Of a stretch of DNA of 64,000 nucleotides, positions 1-9,043 are shown in pieces. The stretch is from Saccharomycopsis phalli (taxonomy: Eukaryota > Ascomycota > Saccharomycetes > Ascoideales > Saccharomycopsidaceae). A program made the translations under genes and the position numbers. The notes under the pieces are model-generated. The model was not told the DNA's origin, did not search any database, and saw nothing but the letters and a program-made list of their open reading frames with translations. The DNA is taken from positions 310,001 to 374,000 of the forward strand of contig CP073218.1 of the NCBI GenBank assembly GCA_020342235.1. The letters run 5' to 3'. The number at the start of each line of letters is the position of its first letter. Position 1 is the first letter of the stretch.

Positions 1-408
1 GTTGATTTCAAATGAACCATCGATCAGAGACGCATTTTATTTAAATAATAATTTGATATTAATTAATCCCGGTAATAGTGCTCTCTGATATTCTGTACTG
101 GAATGTGCTCAATAATTTTTACCAAATTGATGTAAATGAAATTCTGTCATCCGCAACAGCCGATGCACAATAAACTATTTCTAAAATACCCACTAGTTTT
201 AATTATAAATATTCAATTAGAATATTACTGGATTTCTTCATGTAACTTACTATGCGACCAAGTCTCAGTCATCCACGCTTTTACCGAGTTTACTATCATA
301 CACTTTGAAAAAAAAATGTTTTTTTACTATTATTATATTATTAATCTATTGATATCAAATGATTCCTTTTAAAACCTCGTTAACGTTCTGATGGTTCTAT
401 AACTTTCC
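1..408. other. A+T-rich intergenic flank, no gene seen
   Basis: This is the 3' flank of SEC1, whose stop codon lies at 409. The stretch is A+T-rich with homopolymer runs near 308-335. Short open frames here have no coding character. I see no tRNA, repeat or other recognisable element. Confidence 0.6.
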
Positions 409-2742
409 TTATTTATGGCTTCTTTTAATAAACTTACCAAATTTATGCTTCTTTTCTTCCTTTTTTCCTGCCACCTTATCATTCGAGTTATACTTAACGT
501 TGCTAGGATTATTAAACCCTGGATGACTAGGCTGTGGATTGCCTCGCGAGTAACCCTGGCCTTGTTGATGTGGTTGTTGATGTGGTTGATGATGTGGTTG
601 TTGATGTGGTTGATGATGTGGTGGGGGTGGGGGTGGTGGAGTTTGCCTGATTCCACTATCAAACAAATACTGTGGTGGTTTTTCGGCGTTTTGCCGTTGT
701 AATTTATAAGGGATTAATGGGTTTAGCTCCTTAGGGTTGCTATTTGTCAAATTTTGAACATTGAATATAGTCTCATTTGGTAAGAGAATATTTTCACTAC
801 CCAAGTAAATGTCCTTGTTAAGACTCTTGCTTAGGTCATGTACTGCTTTAACTTCACCCGTAGTGATTCCTCCTATAATATAAAGAAAGATCTTCTGGCG
901 CTTGGAATTTGCAGACGCAGACTTGGCCGCTGACCAGCTAGGTATTAACTTCTGGTTTCTGAGTGAAGTAGTAGAGGCCGGGGTCAGTAAGCTTGTCTCG
1001 TCTGACATTAAGTCATTGTATGCCTCATTAGCAAATTTAAACTCTCGTAGTTCGGCATTGTTATTTCTGGAGAGTTCTTTAATGATTTTGACAATTGCAG
1101 GTTGATAACGGGACGTTAAGCTACCAGAATTGTCGATTTCTCCGTATTGGATATTGTGTCCCTTCTTTTGATGATGATGTCCATCTGATTTCATGACATC
1201 TCTGTTGAGAATGCTCAAGTTTTTGAACACTTGAATGTAGCCAGGAATCTCACGCTCACCAACGCCCATAAAGTGCATCATCTTGGTTAAGTCAGACTCT
1301 AAAATTCCATCCTTTTTGGTTAATGCAAAGATCAAAAGCACACGAATCCGGTACTCCACATCCAAACCCTGCATGTTGTTTAAGAAAACCATCATATCAT
1401 CCACCAAATACAGATACTTCAACCGCAGCCCCTCATGGTCTGTCAGATCTGCCATGAAATTCTGCTCCAAGTTCACCATATCAAGCAATTTAAAGTCTTT
1501 GTTGATACCAAGAATACGCTCAATGAGCTGCTTGTGCATATACAAGAGCCGACGATCCTCGTCAAATTCCGCTGAGTTGGCCATAATATGCAACATGTCA
1601 GACGTGTTTTTCGCATCCATTCGGTTTACCAATAACGGATTGTCGGCAATTAACTGCTTAATGTCCTTATCAAGTTCATCATATGCACTAGCAATATCGA
1701 GGAATCTGTATCTGTCAAAGTACTTGTCTGAGCCTTGCTCACTGAGCTTTGACAACTTTCTCAACTTAGTTCCTCGCTCAGATTGTGAGGAGTAGAAGTA
1801 GATTTGGTTCTTCGAGTTGAATTCTCGCTTGGGAATATAATCATACACCATTGACTCATAAGTGAACTCATGCATAAATATGCTCAAGAGGTCAAGCGAA
1901 CGGTCGGCAACAAGCAACACTGATCTGTCGCTTGTGGAGGTGTCCGGGTTGAATCCAGGATTGCTTCTCAAATAATCATCAAGTCTTTCTTGTAATTTAG
2001 TGGCGATCAATTTGGACACCACCGTCAGATCATTTAGAGAAAGCTGTGGCGAATAATATCTGATTATTGGGTATTGATTGGTAGTGATGCACACGTTCAA
2101 CAACCCATTGACCACCAAATCAATTTGGTAATTCACGAGATTGCGAAATACAGGGTTGTAGAAAATTTGAAGAGAATAGTTATTCAACCTCTGCTTGTCA
2201 CTGTATAACTCATAGTCTGCGCGTGTCTTTTCCATCAACTTTGGATCTTCTTCGTCAAATGTTTTATGAACAGGTGCACTGCAATCTTGGGTAGTATCGT
2301 TTGTCGTTAGAAAAATTCGACCGTCTAGTGGATAATAATTCAAGTTCAATACCTGAATGAACCTTATCAATTTAGTATATACCGGATTGTGGCCATCCAT
2401 GAATTCATTTATAATCTGGCCTACGGTAGGCGAAGGAAGGAAGTAGATACTCATCGATTTATGACGAGGAGGCACAACTTTGAAATCAGTCTTGAGACAG
2501 TTCAACGAAAATCGCGTTGGATCCAATATATAGACTCCATCGATCTGTGGATTGGAAGTCCGCTGCTCATCCACTCGTTTTACTGCGGTCACAGAGCGCA
2601 ACAATTTTTGCCGGTCAAGAATGCCACCTACAAGAAACTCAGTAGTCTCATCAAGAATCAAATACTTCAAATTATTGTCCGTCTTCACATTATCAATAGC
2701 CCGGAGTAAATTGGTTTTTTGTAGCTCTATCAAATTCGACAT
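409..2742 (-). CDS. SEC1: Sec1/Munc18-family protein for exocytosis
   Basis: SM-family protein that binds assembled exocytic SNARE complexes and promotes fusion of secretory vesicles with the plasma membrane. The N-terminus (MSNLIELQK) matches the start of S. cerevisiae Sec1, so I start at 2742; an in-frame ATG at 2796 would add 18 unconserved residues. The product is 777 aa against about 724 in S. cerevisiae. SM-type segments run throughout, for example VLLVADRSLDLLSIFMHE and a C-terminal IFLYIIGGITTGE block. The last roughly 80 residues are a low-complexity Pro/Gln/His tail encoded by a degenerate repeat (about 560-635), ending in a Lys-rich stretch. This tail is the region that differs most from the family. 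It is divergent with the zinc-cluster gene at 3077. Confidence 0.93.
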   Translation of the reverse strand: MSNLIELQKTNLLRAIDNVKTDNNLKYLILDETTEFLVGGILDRQKLLRSVTAVKRVDEQRTSNPQIDGVYILDPTRFSLNCLKTDFKVVPPRHKSMSIYFLPSPTVGQIINEFMDGHNPVYTKLIRFIQVLNLNYYPLDGRIFLTTNDTTQDCSAPVHKTFDEEDPKLMEKTRADYELYSDKQRLNNYSLQIFYNPVFRNLVNYQIDLVVNGLLNVCITTNQYPIIRYYSPQLSLNDLTVVSKLIATKLQERLDDYLRSNPGFNPDTSTSDRSVLLVADRSLDLLSIFMHEFTYESMVYDYIPKREFNSKNQIYFYSSQSERGTKLRKLSKLSEQGSDKYFDRYRFLDIASAYDELDKDIKQLIADNPLLVNRMDAKNTSDMLHIMANSAEFDEDRRLLYMHKQLIERILGINKDFKLLDMVNLEQNFMADLTDHEGLRLKYLYLVDDMMVFLNNMQGLDVEYRIRVLLIFALTKKDGILESDLTKMMHFMGVGEREIPGYIQVFKNLSILNRDVMKSDGHHHQKKGHNIQYGEIDNSGSLTSRYQPAIVKIIKELSRNNNAELREFKFANEAYNDLMSDETSLLTPASTTSLRNQKLIPSWSAAKSASANSKRQKIFLYIIGGITTGEVKAVHDLSKSLNKDIYLGSENILLPNETIFNVQNLTNSNPKELNPLIPYKLQRQNAEKPPQYLFDSGIRQTPPPPPPPHHQPHQQPHHQPHQQPHQQGQGYSRGNPQPSHPGFNNPSNVKYNSNDKVAGKKEEKKHKFGKFIKRSHK
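560..635 (-). repeat. In-gene degenerate repeat coding His/Gln/Pro tail of Sec1
   Basis: Tandem copies of a roughly 12-bp unit (plus-strand GATGTGGTTGTT and variants) encode alternating HQPHQQP/HHQP residues near the Sec1 C-terminus. They are followed by a run of seven consecutive prolines. The repeat stays in frame, so length changes would lengthen or shorten the tail. Confidence 0.8.
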
Positions 2743-3076
2743 GTTAGTATTATGTCTCAATTTTCCTATTGAGTTGGCAAAAATACTCGTGACCATGACC
2801 AGTTATGCGCCCTGTAGAAACATCAGGTGGTTAGATTGGCTGTATGTTACAGGGCCCTTTGGGGAACGTTTATTATATACGGTTGGTATAAATGAAAATA
2901 GGATCGCATTTTATATTTTCTGGTAATTATTTTCTCCTTGTTATTCAAGAGACGTTTTTGCTGGTCATTAAAATTTTTTGAACCCTAGCCTTAACCTGCA
3001 TGATACATGGTTATGGACCCTGCTTGCAATCAAATTAAAGTGTATAAACTTGTACCCAGAGTGAACAGTGAACAAG

Positions 3077-5185
3077 ATGGAAGGAGAAAAAAAGAGGCGA
3101 AAAGTACTGAGAGCGTGTGATGAGTGTAAGTATTTCTTTTTAAAATTTTTTTTTTTAATCGTCTAACCATAAGGTCGGAAGAAAAAGGTGAAATGTGACG
3201 GAAAACAGCCTTGCTACCACTGTGACATATATAAAATTTCTTGTACCTATCTATCGACCAGCTCGAAGAAAAAGAGCCGTGACGACATCAAGTTTGAGAA
3301 GTTAAAATTATATGAAAATTTTTTCCAGCAGTTATTTCCTGGAGAAGAGTTAAAGCCGAATGACATGGAAATTCAAAGGCGTAGAGCCGCTGTGAATCAG
3401 TCATTATCCACTGATTTGGAAAACAAGTTGCATAACTTAGAGAAGAAGCAAAATGAAATAGTCCATATCACGTTGCCTCCTTTGAATGAAACTCTTAATT
3501 TAATCAATATTGCCTGCGAAGGAACTGTGCTATTTAAATTCTGCAACCAGGTGAATCTAATCAAGATTATACGCGAGTTTTACGATAACAAAGAAGGCTC
3601 GGGCGCAGATTACTCAAAGCGATTGGCCCTAATATACAGTATGTTAAGTATAGGTGCACTATTTAATGACGATAGTAACGCATACAATTACTTCAATGCA
3701 GCTTACACATTGGTACGACGGACATTTGTCGAGACAAATAGCGTGATGAATTTGAAAACTTTAGTGGCACTTGTGATATTTCTTCAGTGTACTGCAAAGT
3801 TGCTGACTTGTTACTCTTTTATTGGTATTGCCTTTCGTCTGGCACTTCGTATGGGGTTGCATCGGAAGGTACAGAATGAAAATATGATAGACCAGGAAAA
3901 TCGACGACGATTATTTTGGTGCATATACAAGATGGACGTGTACATGAGTATGATATTGGGGGTGCCGTCAATTTCGGATGATGAAATTGACCAAGAGTTT
4001 CCTACTGAAATTGAAGATGAGTATATCACGGTAAGTACATATTTACCAGGCTCAACGGAAGAGCTTACCCCGATAGCAATCTCCAACTATCATACCAAGT
4101 TAATCATTATTCTAAGACATATTGTCAAATACGTCTATCCTATTAATTCTGACTCCTATTACCGCCTGCACAAGGGCGAGTCGATTTTAACTAGTGTGAT
4201 TGCCTCGGTGAAAATTATGGAGCTTGAGTTGGAAAACTGGATCAATAGTTTGCCCTTTGAGTTGAGCCCCAACACTCAAAGAATCCCAAAAAAGTATTTT
4301 CTGGCCAACAGGCTACTTAGACTTTCATACTTGCACATCCAGCTAGCGTTATATCGGCCGTTTATCCACTTTACTTCCTATAAGTACCGTCAGCAGCACA
4401 CAATTAACAAACAATCTATACAATATGGAATGCACTGCATCAATGTGGCTATTCAGATTGTCGAATTAGCTGGCGAGATGCACAAACACAAGCTCTTAAA
4501 TGGTAACTATTGGTTTGGGGTGTATGCTGTGTTTTACTCGGTATCATGTTTAATATACTATGTGCACGAGAATACGGATGCAGGCAACAAGTATGATGTG
4601 AAACAGGTGAATAAATATGCTACCAAAGGAAAAGATGTTCTTGTGGAAGTCAAGGGTAGTTCACCGGCTGCACAGAGAACCTACCAGACATTGAATGTGT
4701 TATTCAAGAGGTTAAATGAAAAAACAAAAGAATTCCATGTTGCTCATGAGAAGTACTTTGAAAATTCCAAAGAAGAAGACTTTAATGATGAGCTTGTTCT
4801 CAGCAATTCTGAGGCACCATTTCAACTTGGTCTAACTGACAGTGAGGCATTGAGACCCCTGAATATTGAGGCAGACCAGAAGTACCAAGGGTCGATGATT
4901 GACAAGTTGGATGTGAATTTATTTGGACGATATTTGCCCTCATATATGTTGGACGACGATTCGTTTGTGAAGAACCCAACAGCTAATTCAGACTCGGTTT
5001 TCCTGTGCACGCCCGATGTGGACTCGCCTGGATTTATCAAGGCTTCCAATAGACAGTACGGCGAGCTTACTGACCAAGATTTGGATGATTTGTTATCCAA
5101 TGTGTTTAACGAATTTCCGGGCAGTGTCAATAATGAAATTAAGATCCCGATAAAGAAAGAGGAGGATGACCAAGTTGTTGTATAG
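3077..5185 (+). CDS. Zn2Cys6 transcription factor, Asg1/Cta4-like (spliced)
   Basis: Predicted zinc-cluster DNA-binding regulator. Exons are 3077-3125 and 3174-5185. The 48-nt intron (GTAAGT ... CTAAC ... TAAG) splits the codon of the second cysteine. Splicing restores [27 protein letters not shown], a complete C6 cluster preceded by basic KKRRK. The product is about 686 aa. A fungal-specific transcription factor domain is visible in the middle (RRLFWCIYKMDVYMSMILGVPSI, then DDEIDQEFP), which resembles the Asg1/Cta4 group. The C-terminus is acidic (DLDDLLSNVFNEFPG) and could be an activation domain. The CTG codon at 3107 precedes RACDEC, where relatives have Thr or Ser. Target genes cannot be read from the sequence. 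Confidence 0.85.
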
Positions 5186-6039
5186 TACGGACGATCAGCT
5201 TCACCTAATGGGAAGGTGAAAATTCTCAAGGATAAACAACGCGTGTAAAAAGATAATCTACTAGACTGTAGGCTGCATATTAAGCGAAGTATTTAACAAC
5301 TCTATAGAAATAGGCATTATTTTAATCGCGGAGAAGCGTGTGAAACCAAAACAAGCCATTGGGGAGCATACGTCATAATAAGCCAGATTTTTGTCGGCAA
5401 GATTCAACCTTAATTATAGGCTAATATCTACAGATCTGAATCGCCAGGAATCGGTGTGCATAGTGCTTGAGCTTACACTGGGTAATGAAAATCCATAAAA
5501 TGACCCACAAAATTTTCAACAATGACTTGTACATAAATGATACATAGCGGCATAGCGGCATATTGACAACGGTCGCCAACGGATTGCGATAAACCTGTGC
5601 ATAGTTTGTAACCAATACATGACGCACGTTTGAAATGAAAACACCAACCAGTACGGAGTGTCAAGATAGGTTGCCACTGACCGATATCATGGGCTATTGC
5701 ATTATAATAAATACGTGCATGATCATTTAGTCTTTCATTCTTTTAACTAGTTTGTGGCGGGACCATCACGGAACGTATCGAAAAAGAAATAAGCTCGAGT
5801 GTAGATACGAGAAAGTTGAAATGCACAGCGCACTAGGTATATAGTAAGGCCGGATAAGGCAAGGCTGTACAGGAAAAAAAGTTGAGGTAGTGATTTTATC
5901 ATGCGAGTAACAGAACAACGGGGTCACTTTAGAAGCTTGTCTTAAGTGGGCATATGTAAGACGGAATATTTTAGCTCTATACGGCAAAAAAGACTAATAT
6001 AAAGTAGGATCGCCAGAGAAAAATGCGGCAAAGGATACT
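5186..6039. other. Intergenic, no gene recognised
   Basis: This lies between the zinc-cluster gene and the small ORF at 6040, and presumably holds the terminator of the first and the promoter of the second. Small antisense open frames have no domain or coding character. I found no tRNA B box and no repeat. Confidence 0.5.
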
Positions 6040-6627
6040 ATGGAATTTGACACGGAGAAGGATCTGATTGAAGATATATTTGGAATGCCAAAAAAGTTTA
6101 GTACGTTTGAGGCCCAGCTAAGCGACGAGGATGAAGGTAATTACAGTCAGCTAGACCATGATTTAAATGATGGTAACTACAGAAACTACACATATGCAAA
6201 CGGGTATGGCGGAAAGACAGCCCTGAGAGTCATTTCCAAAGATGATCAGAGTATAGCGCATACCAAAAAGGCGTCCCTTTCCTCGAATAATGAGTCGGAG
6301 AGGGAGTCCATGACTTTCCACGAAAATGGATCTTCAATAACCACGGTTCCACCTCCCGGAGACAAGGTAGTTCCTAGCTCTTCGGCCCAGAGTTCCGATG
6401 AGAGAAAGTCGAGGTTGGGGAGATCAATAAAGAAGCGAACTTCTTCGATTACGGCCAAGAATTTTTTCCAAAAGAATATATTGGCAGGTAAGTATCCAGA
6501 TGCGTTGAAGGAGGAGCAGGACAAATATAATATGAAAGTGGAGACCTTAACGTATAAGGATTTTCGATTTAGTGATTTGGGTGAAGAAAAGAAGTTGATC
6601 AAGAAGATGAGGTCTTTTTTCAATTAG
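6040..6627 (+). CDS. Uncharacterised 195-aa protein
   Basis: I do not recognise this protein. It opens with an acidic segment (MEFDTEKDLIEDIFGMPKKF), continues with a Ser/Asn/Gly-rich low-complexity middle, and ends in a denser basic part (about residues 125-195: RSIKKRTSSITAKNFFQKNI through IKKMRSFFN). The RSIKKRTSS segment is a plausible basophilic kinase site. There is no signal peptide or membrane segment. The ATG at 6040 is the first in frame. A gene with conserved ends and a disordered middle is plausible, but I have only the open frame and composition to support it. Confidence 0.65.
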   Translation: MEFDTEKDLIEDIFGMPKKFSTFEAQLSDEDEGNYSQLDHDLNDGNYRNYTYANGYGGKTALRVISKDDQSIAHTKKASLSSNNESERESMTFHENGSSITTVPPPGDKVVPSSSAQSSDERKSRLGRSIKKRTSSITAKNFFQKNILAGKYPDALKEEQDKYNMKVETLTYKDFRFSDLGEEKKLIKKMRSFFN

Positions 6628-7728
6628 AAGGAGTGAGTGCTGAGTTAATTAAAAGCGATTTCGCTATGATGATATATTGACGAAGTAAGGATTGCAGGCC
6701 AGTGATAATACGATGAAGTTGGAGCACTTGATGTGTGGTTAATTTAATTTAAGAAATATAGGACAATGTAATACAGGTTTATGCTTTGGAACTAGGTAAT
6801 AGAGTGACAGAGTAGGCAAGTGCTGGCGCGAGAACCAATGTATCTAGCAGTTAAATATGACACCAAAGACCACCGGGTTGATAAATACATTGCTTGGCTA
6901 GTATGCCTCGTTCGATTAAATTGATAATCGTCAGATAAGGCGATCAAAAACCGTGGTCACCCATTGAGATTGGCGACTTGTTATGCACTCTAGCCTGTAT
7001 GCGAGTCAGATGAGTGTCCATCTAATCGTTTCATTAGTGCATTTACTACGGCGGCCTTGAGATTGTCAGAGATTTATTTCCGCTTTTATCGCGACTTTTT
7101 CCATATTCTTGGATACAACCTAGTCAATACATTATGCAACATTAGTGTGGTGCTGGAGGGGATTAATGGGGATGCAGTGTGAAATCAGTGCGAACCATCG
7201 GTAACCAGGTGGCAAAGCTATTATGAATACAGCTAATATTGACGCCAACAGTTTTAATAATTTTATGCATGGTATATTATTGCGACTTGTGTACTTGAAA
7301 ATGTCTTTGTTTAGGCCCTATTGTGCTTTGTAAGAAACGGATTAGTTTAGCCGCTAAAATATGCGTGCGAGAGATCGCTGCAAGCTAGTTAGCTTCGCGA
7401 GCAATCCTAAAGTCAGACGAGGGAAGATATTTGTTTCATTGAGGCAACATGAAATAGATCAAGGTGTGACACATCAGTATTTTCACGTCCTCATACTATA
7501 ATAAGTATCGTCAATGCATGCGCTTATGCCTGATATACCGTTTTTCGTATTTAATAAATCCGGCTGAGTGACAATAACCCATGAAACAACGTCATACCAG
7601 CTGGCCAACTCTCCACTTGTTCGAGTACAGCTGAACTCTCATGACTTTTCGAATACAGTTTAACTATTACTTTTATGCAATTAGACCCTAATAAACTCCA
7701 TAAACTAGAACAATTCAAAAAACAACTG
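6628..7728. other. Intergenic, 1.1 kb between convergent ORFs, nothing recognised
   Basis: The flanking reading frames converge on this stretch, which is longer than needed for two 3' ends. I found no open frame of note, no tRNA, no tandem repeat and no LTR-like end. A non-coding RNA or a replication origin could lie here but cannot be seen. Confidence 0.45.
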
Positions 7729-8712
7729 CTATTTAAAAATCGAAAAAAACCTCTTTTTCTTTTCACCTCGACTGTAGGTGCTCGAGCTGGTGATTGAATC
7801 ATTGTCACCAGTAAACTGCAGCTTAGGCTTGGTTACAAAAATGCTTCCAAGGGAGGTTTTCTTGTATCGCGGCTCACTATCCCGCGTCGTCACATCACCA
7901 CTGCTTCCAGTTTTGACAGTAGTGGTAGTGATTGTAGTAGTAGCGGTTGCATTGGTATCTCTTCTAGATAGTACACTGGACGGAATCTTATGAGGCAGAA
8001 ACTTAATAGGCAGCGGATTATCATGCTTCAGCCGAATTGAATTGACCGGCAACAAAGTAATGGCATCAGAAGCATTCTTGGATCCCCTGGGTTCTGGAGT
8101 GGAAAATGTATATCTCGCAGGGCTAGGGTATTGCTGACTTTTGGGTAGCCTCATTTCAAACATTGTTCCATCGACCTCTTCACCAAAAATGATCAGAGAA
8201 TCGTCTTTAGAAAACTTACTTACGACATCGCTTTCTCTTGCTAAGTATGTGTCAAAGCTCTCATGATCCGTTTTAAGAGCAGCCCTACGGCATGTTCTTG
8301 GCGAGTCCAAGGCAGCAAGTGGCTTGCCTTCCTTCTTCATTTTCTCTCTTCTTTTGTCGGCCTCTCTGAGCTTCTCACTGTTTCGTATATATTGCTTCAA
8401 GGGGGAATCATTTTCATCGTCTTCATTGATGTCGCAAATGTTGCTACTGGATCCAGTCACTCTAATAAATTTCGTTGGGCCTGCAAAATACAAGCTGTCA
8501 GTTTTCCGTTCTCGGGTATCCATATTTGGCAGCCTGGTGGTGCTTCGGTATTTACTACTTTCATAACTGCTGATTGTAGTCGCCGTCGATGCTAGATCAT
8601 CTAGTGCGACCTCTGGATAGGCTTTGGAAAATACGGACCCGTTGTTTGAAGTCTCTCTGGTCATTAAAAGCCGATCCTGTTCGTTACTTCCTCTAGGCTG
8701 GCAGGAGCCCAT
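7729..8712 (-). CDS. Uncharacterised 327-aa, Ser/Thr-rich basic protein
   Basis: I do not recognise this protein. I start at 8712 (MGSCQPRGS) because a TA run at 8749-8762 lies about 40 bp upstream and looks like a TATA element. An in-frame ATG at 8796 would read through that run as MYIYIYG. Visible parts are a charged helix-prone segment (KQYIRNSEKLREADKRREKMKKEGKPL), a more ordered block (SLIIFGEEVDGTMFEMRLP), a proline block PLPIKFLPHKIPSSVLSRR, a run of Thr (TATTTITTTTVKT), and a basic aromatic end KKKRFFSIFK. The MGSC start lacks the usual residue pattern for N-myristoylation. Function is unknown. Confidence 0.65.
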   Translation of the reverse strand: MGSCQPRGSNEQDRLLMTRETSNNGSVFSKAYPEVALDDLASTATTISSYESSKYRSTTRLPNMDTRERKTDSLYFAGPTKFIRVTGSSSNICDINEDDENDSPLKQYIRNSEKLREADKRREKMKKEGKPLAALDSPRTCRRAALKTDHESFDTYLARESDVVSKFSKDDSLIIFGEEVDGTMFEMRLPKSQQYPSPARYTFSTPEPRGSKNASDAITLLPVNSIRLKHDNPLPIKFLPHKIPSSVLSRRDTNATATTTITTTTVKTGSSGDVTTRDSEPRYKKTSLGSIFVTKPKLQFTGDNDSITSSSTYSRGEKKKRFFSIFK

Positions 8713-8747
8713 ATTCCTGTGCCGTATTTGGGTTGCCGGGCTTTTAC

Positions 8748-8763
8748 CATATATATATATATA
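8748..8763 (-). promoter_or_regulatory. TA-repeat TATA element
   Basis: A run of seven TA dinucleotides lies 37-50 bp upstream of the preferred ATG at 8712. If the longer start at 8796 is used, the run is coding instead. Confidence 0.45.
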
Positions 8764-9043
8764 CATCAATCGTAAACCTAAAAGCTCGTTTGTCATATCA
8801 AGAGCCTAAGGCAGTCCTATGCACAAGACCAAGTCCTCGCCAGAACACGCATATAAACGCATACTAAGTGATTGGGACTCTCTAAACCATCCCCCAAAAC
8901 TATCAATCTTGCATATTATGATACAAACAAGCCTCAACGCTTCCATGATCTAGCCTATTTTAAACTACTAGTATGAAATCCCACCTCCATTGTATGCCTG
9001 TGACTATATACATGACTCGTTTGCCAAGGCCTTGTGGGGTCAC

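Noticed and set aside
6246-6623. 125-codon antisense frame to the gene at 6040
   Set aside because: It is a mirror of the plus-strand frame; the plus strand has the better start context and a continuous ordered C-terminus.
6896-6935. GTTCGATTAAATTG resembling a tRNA B box
   Set aside because: No matching A box, acceptor stem or T-stem pairing could be found around it.
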